Below are positions 1 through 5,731 of a DNA stretch of 7,430 bases, piece by piece; within the stretch, counting starts at the first letter, position 1; every line of letters starts with the position of its first letter. The notes below the pieces were generated by a model. That model was not told the DNA's origin. It did no database searches and was given only the letters and a program-made list of their open reading frames with translations. The DNA is taken from NCBI GenBank assembly GCA_014729665.1, contig WJJO01000153.1, positions 1 through 7,430 of the forward strand, given 5' to 3'. This DNA is from Caldifarciminota bacterium (GTDB taxonomy: Bacteria; Hydrothermota; Tepidihabitantia; B3-TA06). Made by a program: the position numbers and the translations under genes.

Positions 1-2
1 AC

Positions 3-296
3 TACGATGTCAAACACCTTGTATGGAATCACCCCCACATATCCCCTGCACAGATGAAGTATCTCCTCCACAGCACCATATCTTATCTTAACAGACCTAT
101 GGAAATCTACGGCAAGGGGTTTGCAAGACTCATCAGGGAGCACTTCAAGACCAGGGGTTTTGACTTTATATGGCGAGACCTGATAAAGGGGCCTATTGCT
201 TCTGTCTTCATAAACGACAGGAAGCAGGTTTCCCTGCCCCACGATCTCGCTGCGCGATATAGCGGGGAGTCCGATAGAACTCAAAAAACAAGTTAA
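3..296 (+). CDS. B12-type radical SAM protein, C-terminal fragment (5' end outside window)
   Basis: Open reading frame that enters from the left edge and ends at TAA 294-296, giving the last 97 residues. It aligns without gaps to the C-terminal end of the complete radical SAM protein at 490-1842: 61 of 81 residues are identical by eye, with shared blocks such as YDVKHLVWNHP, ISPAQMKYLLHSTI, IYGKGF and KGPIA. It then has about 16 extra polar residues (LAARYSGESDRTQKTS) that the neighbour lacks. The radical SAM core with its cysteines lies outside the window, so function is inferred only from the paralogue. Codon 18 is an ATG (54-56), but the homology runs upstream of it, so that is not the real start. 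It is most likely an intact gene cut by the window edge, though a truncated copy cannot be excluded. Confidence 0.85.
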   Translation, partial: YDVKHLVWNHPHISPAQMKYLLHSTISYLNRPMEIYGKGFARLIREHFKTRGFDFIWRDLIKGPIASVFINDRKQVSLPHDLAARYSGESDRTQKTS

Positions 297-379
297 GACT
301 GACAAGAGTCAACCTTCTATTCGAGAGTATTCGTCCTGTATTCTCAACGTTTTCAATTGAGCGCATCCTCGCCTTAAGA

Positions 380-407
380 TTGACAAGTTAAGCATCGTAA
401 GTATTAT
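380..407 (+). promoter_or_regulatory. Sigma-70-like promoter upstream of the radical SAM gene
   Basis: A perfect -35 box TTGACA (380-385), a 16-bp spacer and the -10 box TATTAT (402-407, 5 of 6 matches). Transcription would start near 414, leaving a leader of about 75 nt before the ATG at 490. A short inverted repeat, CTTAA (373-377) and TTAAG (388-392), brackets the -35 box and might be an operator. This suggests the second radical SAM copy has its own promoter rather than relying on read-through from the first. Confidence 0.6.
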
Positions 408-489
408 CAATTCCTATGTTTACAGGCTTGCAGACCGTACATTGCTTGAACAAATCTGCCCTATTTATCACGTTTAAGGCACGTAATCT

Positions 490-1842
490 ATGGTAAAGCC
501 GCGCTCAACCAATCCCAGGGTGCTCTTGTGCAACTGTTTCAGACGCTATCCTAGCGATTACCTCGACTATATAGGCGAGAACGTGTACGGCACCCCCCGC
601 GTTTCCAATCCCCGCAGGATAGGCTTCGGTCTTCGCTTCCTCAAACAGAACGTACCCGAGATTGAGATCCTCGAGTACCCTTTATGGCACCAGTACATCT
701 GCAAACTCAAGCAGGGCTGGGACGTGGTCGGATTTTCCTTCTTCCAGAACGAGGTTGCAGACGTCGAGAGAATGGCGGCGGCAGCCCGGGAACATGGCGT
801 CAAAGAGATATGGGCAGGGGGTCATGGGGCGTTGGACGGACACGTACCCGCCTTTGCCGACCGGGTGTTTATAGGTGCAGCCGAGGACGACGTTGCCCGG
901 GTCTTCGGCTACAGGGTTCCTGACTCCGAAATCCAGCATCCTGTACTGCATATGCCGATGCGATTCATGCCGGGCAGGATTCCGCACTTCATGTACGGCC
1001 TTTTATACACCGAGAGGGGATGCCCGTTCAAGTGCTCCTTCTGCCAGACACCGGTATTCGAATGCAAGCGCTTCAAGATTAACCTCGAGAGCATCGACCG
1101 GGTTCTCGCCTACTACAAGAAGGTGGGAGTAACCGACGTTCTGCTTCTGGATGAACTGTTCGGTATCTACCCCAAACATGCCGAGGTACTTTCTGACATG
1201 CTTGCCCGTTACAGGTTCCGCTGGTGGACTCAGTCCCGTGCCTCGCTCTTCCTGCATAACCTTGACAAGTGGTACGATAGGGGTCTGAGATTCCCGCTCA
1301 TCGGCCTTGAGACTATGAATCAGAAGGCCCTCGATTCCATCGACAAGAAGCAGAAGGTCGATGAGATAATTGAATTATCACGCAAGACCGGTGAAAAACC
1401 CGGGATGTACAGAATGGTCTACTATATGATAGGCTATGAGAATATGAATCTTGCAGAAACCCTTGAAGACGTAGCCGCGGTTAAAGCCGCAGGTTTCGAC
1501 GCCCACCAGGTCAATATCCTGACCCCATTTCCCAAAACACCTCTGTGGGATGAACTAAATAGAAAATACGGCATATTCGATAAAACCTACCGCCACTACG
1601 ACGTCAAGCATCTGGTATGGAATCACCCTTATATCTCGCCGGCTCAGATGAAGTACCTGCTCCACAGCACCATCGCCTACCTGAACCGACCCATGGATAT
1701 ATACGGCAAGGGATTTGTCAGGCTTATTAAGGATAGATTCAAGTCATCGGGGCTCAATTTCGTCTGGCGAGATCTGCTAAAAGGGCCCATTGCAGCCGCC
1801 TTAATCAATGACCGCAAGCAGGTGTTCTTCCCCCGGAACTGA
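490..1842 (+). CDS. B12-binding-domain radical SAM protein
   Basis: A 450-residue protein with the usual layout of cobalamin-type radical SAM enzymes. The N-terminal part (about residues 8-140) is Rossmann-like, with WDVVGFSFFQNEV followed by a GGHGAL loop that resembles the GGPH loop of B12-binding domains. The classical DxHxxG base-off histidine motif is not seen. The radical SAM core starts at TERGCPFKCSFC, with the CxxxCxxC cysteines C178, C182 and C185 that bind the 4Fe-4S cluster and SAM. A later LLLDELFG strand-loop (218-225) and GLETMN fit the barrel. A C-terminal helical region of about 100 residues is shared with the neighbouring fragment at 3-296. The start is ATG 490: an in-frame TAA lies at 484-486, and a weak AAGG (476-479) is 10 nt upstream. 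Family members do methylations, cyclisations and other radical chemistry, often on lipids, tetrapyrroles or natural products. The substrate here cannot be read from the sequence. Confidence 0.9.
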   Translation: MVKPRSTNPRVLLCNCFRRYPSDYLDYIGENVYGTPRVSNPRRIGFGLRFLKQNVPEIEILEYPLWHQYICKLKQGWDVVGFSFFQNEVADVERMAAAAREHGVKEIWAGGHGALDGHVPAFADRVFIGAAEDDVARVFGYRVPDSEIQHPVLHMPMRFMPGRIPHFMYGLLYTERGCPFKCSFCQTPVFECKRFKINLESIDRVLAYYKKVGVTDVLLLDELFGIYPKHAEVLSDMLARYRFRWWTQSRASLFLHNLDKWYDRGLRFPLIGLETMNQKALDSIDKKQKVDEIIELSRKTGEKPGMYRMVYYMIGYENMNLAETLEDVAAVKAAGFDAHQVNILTPFPKTPLWDELNRKYGIFDKTYRHYDVKHLVWNHPYISPAQMKYLLHSTIAYLNRPMDIYGKGFVRLIKDRFKSSGLNFVWRDLLKGPIAAALINDRKQVFFPRN

Positions 1843-1928
1843 ATCCAGACCGTTATCATATTCGATAGATTCCTTATACCATAGAGATTCCTTGCATCCC
1901 CCTTGGAACCAATCAAAAGATCCTGTTA

Positions 1929-2513
1929 TTATTTCTTGCGCCACAGGATGAAGTACTGCTTGCCCCTAATCCTCTTTTTCAACTGCTCAAAACCTGTGGA
2001 TCGAAAGAGTTCCTCCGCGTATTCCAGTGTCTGCTTGTAGACCTTACCCGCGAATATCTCCTCAAAGAAACTTGCGATTGGAACCTGCCAGTGTGATGCG
2101 TCGGAATCGTGTATGTACAACCTGCCGCCCGTTTTCAGGATGCGATGCGCCTCCTTCACCAGCTTCGGCTGATCTTTGATGTGATGAAGTACGTCGGTCA
2201 AAAGCGCAACGTCAAACTCGTCGTCTTCAAACGGGGTTGCCAGTGCATCCCCGGCGATTGCCCTCATCCCGAGGGATTCCTCCGCATGACCGAGCATTAA
2301 AGGACTCTGGTCTATGATGTACACCTCCCTGCAAAGCGGGGCAATATGCCTTGCCACGTAGCCGGTACCGCCGCCGATATCTACCACCTTTTCGTCACCC
2401 TTGAATCCAACCATATCGGTAATGGTATCTATCTTATAACGGTTGGTTATGAGCATGTAGGCGTTGTACAGCCAGTGAATCCTGTCGAATGCAGGTCTTT
2501 CCTGTTTAGACAT
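1929..2513 (-). CDS. Class I SAM-dependent methyltransferase
   Basis: A 194-residue protein of the Methyltransf_11/UbiE-like type. Visible motifs are the glycine-rich SAM loop VVDIGGGTG (43-51), the acidic end of strand 2 at YIIDQS (D68), GDA (88-90) for the adenine side, DVALLTDVLHHI (101-112) for the core strand, and ILKTGGRLYI (125-134). The start is well supported: AGGAG at 2524-2520 on the minus strand lies 6 nt before the ATG at 2513. The C-terminal third (ASFFEEIFAGKVYKQ, EELFRSTGFEQLKKR) probably forms the substrate cap and ends in basic residues. It lies downstream of the lipoprotein gene on the same strand, 117 bp away, and converges with the radical SAM gene with 86 bp between stops. 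The substrate is unknown. A link to the radical SAM enzyme's product is only a guess from proximity. Confidence 0.9.
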   Translation of the reverse strand: MSKQERPAFDRIHWLYNAYMLITNRYKIDTITDMVGFKGDEKVVDIGGGTGYVARHIAPLCREVYIIDQSPLMLGHAEESLGMRAIAGDALATPFEDDEFDVALLTDVLHHIKDQPKLVKEAHRILKTGGRLYIHDSDASHWQVPIASFFEEIFAGKVYKQTLEYAEELFRSTGFEQLKKRIRGKQYFILWRKK

Positions 2514-2589
2514 TCATTACTCCTGCTTGAATCAGATAGCTAAAGGTTCTATTAATTCGACACATAATCCCAGATAATCCTGAAAGCCG

Positions 2590-2631
2590 ATGATCAAGAG
2601 AGATAAAAAACGAAACTCCGCTTCTGATCAT
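2590..2631 (-). repeat. Inverted repeat between lipoprotein and methyltransferase genes
   Basis: ATGATCA (2590-2596) pairs with TGATCAT (2625-2631), enclosing 28 nt. Read on the minus strand, the loop holds a tiny GAA/TTC hairpin followed by six T residues (2610-2605). It lies immediately after the lipoprotein stop, so it could be a weak terminator or processing site that lowers expression of the methyltransferase. The stem is short and the signal is weak. Confidence 0.25.
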
Positions 2632-3191
2632 TACCTTCCTTGACCGGAGTCGGGTTTTGCCTGGAGGAACTTAAAAGAATTCAGAAACCTCTTCGCCGCC
2701 TCCTCGAGCGATCTTCTGCCGCCCATTGTCGATGCAACAACCTGGTAAATCCTGTCATGTGCGATGAAGATACGGGCATAGTAATTACCCTGACCTAAAA
2801 ATCCCTGCCTTTGAAGGTGGATTTTTCTGCCCGGATACCCCTGCAAGGTAATCTCCCTGTCCTCAATCAATTTCCCATCTGAGGCTTGTACCGCCCTGTC
2901 GCGCGTCTGTTTAAGGAATTCTTCAGGATCAGCAAGTTCGGTGCTGTCCAGCCGGTTGTATGAGACAATGAAGAGGGCTTGCATGAATTGCACGTCAAGG
3001 CTGGTTAACGTTATGGTGCGGGAAGTATCCACAAGCGACGCAACCTCATGGGTCTCGACCCTTACCTCACCGGGCATGAGGGCCTTAAACCCGCCCTCGG
3101 GGAATTCAAACTCCCGCCATTCGAATTCCTCGCCGCAGCCTGCCGTAAGTATCAGTAATGCGGATATAGTCAGATACATCAGATGCTTCAT
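2631..3191 (-). CDS. Small predicted lipoprotein, unrecognised function
   Basis: A 186-residue protein. It begins with a short positively charged n-region (MKH), a hydrophobic stretch (LMYLTISALLIL) and a lipobox-like TAGC with the lipidation cysteine at C19, so it should be exported and anchored in a membrane. The mature part begins EEFEWREFEFPEGGFKALMPGEV. It continues with a single alpha/beta domain including LQGYPGRKIHLQR, a tyrosine-rich strand NYYARIFIAHDRIYQVVAS and a final helix EEAAKRFLNSFKF. This pattern (P-G near the start, GYPGRK in the middle, R-x-Y-Q-V strand, terminal F-x-S-F-K) recalls PsbP/Mog1-like small secreted proteins, but I do not assign a family firmly. The ATG at 3191 is the earliest possible start, since an in-frame TAA lies three codons upstream. 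The ribosome-binding site is poor. A promoter is seen at 3310-3282. Confidence 0.82.
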   Translation of the reverse strand: MKHLMYLTISALLILTAGCGEEFEWREFEFPEGGFKALMPGEVRVETHEVASLVDTSRTITLTSLDVQFMQALFIVSYNRLDSTELADPEEFLKQTRDRAVQASDGKLIEDREITLQGYPGRKIHLQRQGFLGQGNYYARIFIAHDRIYQVVASTMGGRRSLEEAAKRFLNSFKFLQAKPDSGQGR

Positions 3192-3233
3192 ACTAACTTA
3201 CTGAGAACATATACGATTAAATTTGACTATTTC

Positions 3234-3253
3234 GACGGAATTGAGAATCCGTC
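3234..3253. repeat. Short inverted repeat in the lipoprotein leader
   Basis: GACGGA (3234-3239) pairs with TCCGTC (3248-3253) across an 8-nt loop. It lies within the predicted 5' leader of the lipoprotein mRNA, between the promoter at 3310-3282 and the start codon at 3191, so it could be a leader hairpin or a protein-binding site. Six base pairs is little evidence. Confidence 0.3.
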
Positions 3254-3281
3254 TTACACTATTTGTTTTTTTCAAGACAGG

Positions 3282-3310
3282 AGAATAGCCTGCACAAGAC
3301 CTTTTGTCAA
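3282..3310 (-). promoter_or_regulatory. Sigma-70-like promoter for the lipoprotein gene
   Basis: On the minus strand a perfect TTGACA (3310-3305), a 17-bp spacer and TATTCT (3287-3282, 4 of 6 matches). The predicted transcript start is near 3275, about 84 nt upstream of the lipoprotein ATG. It could also serve the methyltransferase gene downstream, for which I see no good promoter of its own. Confidence 0.55.
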
Positions 3311-3442
3311 CCCTGCGGGGAAGGATTGGGATAATAATATACCTGGAAATAACAGGGCGTACAACTTATCGGCTCTTGACCATTAAGTATGAAAGTTCCC
3401 CTAGAGGCATCATGTTTGACGTAAACGTCGCTTCGCGGAGAT

Positions 3443-3624
3443 TCAATCCCCCTTTTTTATTCCCCCTTAGTAAGGGGGAATATTCAGGTTTGCTCCCTAG
3501 CCAAGGTGGGGTGTAGGCGCTTGGAACGCCATAGCGCGCTACCCACCGGGGGTGGCATGCGCTTCCGCGAGGTGATTATTCGTGATCCTGTAGGCGCTGG
3601 ATGCGCTATACAAAGGGGGATTGA
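3443..3624. repeat. MITE-like segment with 13-bp terminal inverted repeats
   Basis: TCAATCCCCCTTT (3443-3455) and its exact reverse complement AAAGGGGGATTGA (3612-3624) bound a 182-bp non-coding segment. Inside are a 23-bp palindrome built on the same C5/G5 core (3459-3481), a CCACC/GGTGG hairpin (3543-3555) and two related blocks, GTAGGCGCTTGG (3513-3524) and GTAGGCGCTGG (3590-3600). There is no open frame that could be a transposase. No target-site duplication is evident next to the ends, so the mobile nature is inferred from shape only. Nested CCCCCTT/AAGGGGG repeats of this look are common in intergenic DNA of many uncultivated bacteria. Confidence 0.5.
3459..3481. repeat. 23-bp palindrome with perfect 11-bp arms
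   Basis: ATTCCCCCTTA (3459-3469) and TAAGGGGGAAT (3471-3481) are exact reverse complements with a single G between them. As DNA this is a near-perfect palindrome that could extrude a cruciform or bind a dimeric protein. As RNA the tip would open to a small loop. It sits inside the MITE-like segment and shares its CCCCCTT core with the terminal repeats. Confidence 0.75.
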
Positions 3625-3645
3625 GGCATCTGCGGATAAAGAATC

Positions 3646-3664
3646 GGGCGACTCACAGTCGCCC
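3646..3664. repeat. GC-rich stem-loop, GGGCGACT/AGTCGCCC
   Basis: A perfect 8-bp stem (3646-3653 with 3657-3664) with a CAC loop, followed by CTACGGTTTT. It lies 21 bp after the MITE-like segment and 11 bp before the first 58-bp repeat. There is no T-run directly after the stem and no upstream plus-strand gene, so an intrinsic terminator is unlikely. The stem plus CCCCTACGG tail looks like a dispersed intergenic repeat unit. Confidence 0.65.
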
Positions 3665-3675
3665 CTACGGTTTTA

Positions 3676-3733
3676 CTCTGTATCTCTGAGTCTCTGTGGT
3701 TACTTTTAGCTTCCTTTAGTCGCCGCTTCGCGT
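3676..3733 (+). repeat. 58-bp direct repeat, copy 1
   Basis: It matches positions 3808-3865 at 56 of 58 bases; the two differences are at 3682 and 3691. The 5' part is three tandem 8-mers of the form CTCTGNNN (CTCTGTAT, CTCTGAGT, CTCTGTGG). It continues through GTTACTTTTAGC and ends in GTCGCCGCTTCGCGT. No open frame is conserved between the copies beyond what their identity imposes. Confidence 0.9.
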
Positions 3734-3807
3734 GCACAGATTTCCCACAAAACAGGTTTTACCAAGTCTTTCATCTGCGCCACTTTCCGCTCCGGCTTTC
3801 TTTAACG

Positions 3808-3865
3808 CTCTGTGTCTCTGAGCCTCTGTGGTTACTTTTAGCTTCCTTTAGTCGCCGCTTCGCGT
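3808..3865 (+). repeat. 58-bp direct repeat, copy 2
   Basis: Second copy of the unit at 3676-3733, 132 bp downstream, with 74 bp of unrelated sequence between the copies. Its 8-mers read CTCTGTGT, CTCTGAGC, CTCTGTGG. It is followed at once by another partial unit ending in GTCGCTTCGCGT (3872-3883), so the 3' part is present a third time in shortened form. Confidence 0.9.
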
Positions 3866-3889
3866 AACTTCGTCGCTTCGCGTCCGACA

Positions 3890-3905
3890 ACCTCCTAGTG
3901 GAGGT
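3890..3905. repeat. Small hairpin ACCTCC/GGAGGT
   Basis: ACCTCC (3890-3895) pairs with GGAGGT (3900-3905) over a TAGT loop. It marks the end of the repeat-rich block, about 60 bp before the aspS -35 box. The right arm looks like a Shine-Dalgarno sequence, but no reading frame starts properly behind it. Confidence 0.4.
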
Positions 3906-3923
3906 GTACAGGGGTGTGTTACG

Positions 3924-3967
3924 GGTAAGGTAAAGACCTGAGGTAAGGTATCGGGTATTTTACCTCA
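3924..3967. promoter_or_regulatory. Candidate operator: direct and inverted repeats against the aspS promoter
   Basis: GGTAAGGTA occurs at 3924-3932 and again at 3942-3950, 18 bp apart. Overlapping it, TGAGGTAA (3939-3946) and TTACCTCA (3960-3967) are exact reverse complements with a 13-bp spacer. The right arm ends one base before the predicted -35 box. Position and symmetry fit a regulator-binding site for aspS, but this is inference. It might instead be a terminator-like remnant of the repeat block. Confidence 0.4.
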
Positions 3968-3995
3968 TTGACGCACGCCGATATTCGACTAGAAT
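3968..3995 (+). promoter_or_regulatory. Sigma-70-like promoter of the aspS operon
   Basis: A -35 box TTGACG (3968-3973, 5 of 6), a 16-bp spacer and the -10 box TAGAAT (3990-3995, 5 of 6). Transcription should start about 7 nt after the -10 box, near 4002-4004, which is at the aspS start codon itself. No Shine-Dalgarno sequence lies before the ATG, in keeping with a leaderless mRNA. Confidence 0.55.
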
Positions 3996-4003
3996 ATTAA
4001 CTT

Positions 4004-5731
4004 ATGAAACGAGTGTACTGTGGTAACGTTGCACTCGAGCATGAACAAAAAACCGTGAGGCTTTGCGGCTGGGTTCACCGCCTGCGCGACCTGGGAGGGG
4101 TTACGTTTTTGCATCTCAGGGACCGTTCCGGTCTAATTCAGGTTGTATGTGACCCTAAAAAGGTGCCCGAAGCGGACGAAATTCATGCCGAGGACGTTAT
4201 TGAGATTAAAGGCAAGGTTTCTGCAAGACCTTCCGATCAGGTCGACGAACGATTGCACACAGGCAAGGTCGAGGTCGCAGCCGAAAAGCTTACCGTACTC
4301 AACCGAGCCTGCAATCTACCGTTCAGCGTGGAGCGCGAGGAACTTCTGCCTGCCGAGGAGATGCGCCTGCGATACCGGTATCTTGATCTGCGAAGGCCCG
4401 AGATGACGGCATACATGGGACTCCGCCACCGTATGATGCATCTTGGTCGCAACTACCTTGCAGAAGCCGGGTACTGGGAGATAGAAACCCCGATCCTTGC
4501 ACGCTCCACCCCCGAGGGTGCAAGGGACTTCCTGGTTCCTTCACGGCAATTGAAAGGCAAGTTCTACGCCCTTCCCCAGTCGCCGCAGCTTTACAAACAA
4601 ATACTGATGGTTTCCGGTATGGACCGCTATTTCCAGTGGGCAAGGTGCCTAAGGGATGAGGACCTGCGCGCAGACCGGCAGCTAGAGCATACCCAGATAG
4701 ATATCGAGGCTTCGTTTGCCGATGAGAAGGAAATACAGACCCTTGTGGAAGGCTTGTTTGCCGTATGGTCAAAGGAGTTAAACGGCGAAGAAATCAAGAC
4801 GCCGTTTCCCCCTATGACCTATGCCGATGCAATAGAACGCTTCGGCTCTGACAAGCCTGACATCCGGAATCCCTTGGAGATAAGAACGGTTACGGAGAAA
4901 TTTACAAAATCGGAGTTCAGGATATTTGCACAGGTAGTTGAACAGGGAGGCACGGTCAGGTCCTTAACCCTTCCGGATGGAGCGCGGCTTTCAAGGAAGG
5001 AATTAGATACAATTGCAGAGGAGGTAAAACCCTTCGGATTCCCAGGTGTTGCATGGGTAAAGAAGACTGATGGATTGTTGTCGGGGCCGTTATCAAAATT
5101 CACCGAAGGAACAGATCTTAAGGAAGGAAATCTTGAGTTATGCCTGGGTGGCAAGGATGCAAAAAACCTGAACCAGGCAATGGGCAGGCTTAGGGATGTC
5201 TGCGGTAAGAGGCTCGATCTGGTGGATGAGGCGGATATGGCGGCCCTGTGGGTTACCGACTTCCCTATGTTTGAACTGGATGAGGACTCAGGGCGGATAG
5301 TACCCGCACATCACATATTTACCTCGCCTCGTGACGAGGACTTAGAATACCTTGAAAAAGACCCGTTGAAGGTCAGGGGCAGGTTATTCGACATCGTACT
5401 GAACGGATGGGAACTCGGTTCAGGCTCGGTTCGCTGTCACGATACCGAGCTTCAGAAAAAGCTATTGAAGATAGCCGGGCTTAATCCGGCGCATTTCGAC
5501 TTCTTCTTGAAGGCGCTGGAGGCGGGCGCCCCACCTCACGCCGGTATCGGTATGGGTTTCGACCGGATAGTTGCCATATATGCCGGTCTAGACAGCATCA
5601 GGGACACAATAGCCTTCCCGAAAACGACCTCAGGTCAGGGCTTGATGGAAGGTCAACCCTCGGGGGTTGAGGAGTCTCAACTTAATGAGTTAGGGATAAA
5701 AGTAAGGAAAATCCAGGAGGATCACAGATGA
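4004..5731 (+). CDS. aspS: Aspartyl-tRNA synthetase, bacterial type
   Basis: A 575-residue class II synthetase that charges tRNA with aspartate in the cytoplasm. Domains in order: N-terminal OB-fold anticodon-binding domain (about 1-105, with LCGWVHRLRDLGG), catalytic core with YRYLDLRRPEM, ATPEGARDF-like STPEGARDFLVPSR and ALPQSPQ (Q195), motif 2 RDEDLRADRQ (R217 to Q226), a GAD insertion (roughly 285-410) and motif 3 GIGMGFDR (514-521, R521) followed by DTIAFPKT. Length is close to the usual 580-600. L30 in the anticodon loop region matches the leucine of E. coli-type discriminating enzymes, which suggests it charges only tRNA-Asp. A small oddity in motif 2 is RQLEHTQID where RQPEFTQID is usual. 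An in-frame TAA at 3998-4000 makes ATG 4004 the earliest start. First gene of an operon with the M23 peptidase, overlapping it by ATGA. Confidence 0.97.
   Translation: MKRVYCGNVALEHEQKTVRLCGWVHRLRDLGGVTFLHLRDRSGLIQVVCDPKKVPEADEIHAEDVIEIKGKVSARPSDQVDERLHTGKVEVAAEKLTVLNRACNLPFSVEREELLPAEEMRLRYRYLDLRRPEMTAYMGLRHRMMHLGRNYLAEAGYWEIETPILARSTPEGARDFLVPSRQLKGKFYALPQSPQLYKQILMVSGMDRYFQWARCLRDEDLRADRQLEHTQIDIEASFADEKEIQTLVEGLFAVWSKELNGEEIKTPFPPMTYADAIERFGSDKPDIRNPLEIRTVTEKFTKSEFRIFAQVVEQGGTVRSLTLPDGARLSRKELDTIAEEVKPFGFPGVAWVKKTDGLLSGPLSKFTEGTDLKEGNLELCLGGKDAKNLNQAMGRLRDVCGKRLDLVDEADMAALWVTDFPMFELDEDSGRIVPAHHIFTSPRDEDLEYLEKDPLKVRGRLFDIVLNGWELGSGSVRCHDTELQKKLLKIAGLNPAHFDFFLKALEAGAPPHAGIGMGFDRIVAIYAGLDSIRDTIAFPKTTSGQGLMEGQPSGVEESQLNELGIKVRKIQEDHR
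5715..5720 (+). promoter_or_regulatory. Strong Shine-Dalgarno site for the M23 peptidase
   Basis: AGGAGG lies 7 nt before the ATG at 5728, inside the 3' end of aspS. With the ATGA overlap it fixes the start and indicates translational coupling. It also shows that this organism uses canonical ribosome-binding sites, which makes their absence at aspS more notable. Confidence 0.85.

Larger units (their letters stand above)
3192..4003. other. 812-bp divergent intergenic region, repeat-rich, no convincing gene
   Basis: This lies between the minus-strand lipoprotein gene and plus-strand aspS. Short open frames exist on the plus strand, but they start inside repeats, lack ribosome-binding sites and have low-complexity, arginine/serine-rich translations with no recognisable domain. 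The region holds one promoter at each end, a MITE-like segment (3443-3624), a GC stem-loop (3646-3664), two 58-bp direct repeats and an inverted repeat beside the aspS promoter. The motif GCTTCGCG recurs at 3430-3437, 3725-3732, 3857-3864 and 3875-3882. Confidence 0.7.

Noticed and set aside
297..330. GTTAAGACT/AGTCAAC as a terminator after the first radical SAM copy
   Set aside because: The stem is only 4 bp plus a bulged extension and has no T-run behind it.
567..1257. Several antisense and frame-shifted open frames inside the radical SAM gene
   Set aside because: The sense frame carries the CxxxCxxC motif and full-length homology to the neighbouring copy; the others have no support.
3646..3674. 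GGGCGACT/AGTCGCCC stem as an intrinsic terminator
   Set aside because: The T-run is not adjacent to the stem and no plus-strand gene lies upstream to be terminated.
3183..3709. Chain of three short plus-strand open frames (67-70 codons) in the intergenic region
   Set aside because: They overlap repeats and the lipoprotein promoter, lack ribosome-binding sites, and give low-complexity translations with no domain; the hairpins explain the sequence better.
3676..3865. Two direct repeats with a spacer, checked as a CRISPR array
   Set aside because: The repeat is 58 bp and not palindromic at its ends, there is one 74-bp spacer only, and no cas genes are near.
4237..5154. Long minus-strand and alternative-frame open frames inside aspS
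   Set aside because: They are shadows of the strongly conserved AspRS frame; their translations are arginine/serine/proline-rich without recognisable motifs.
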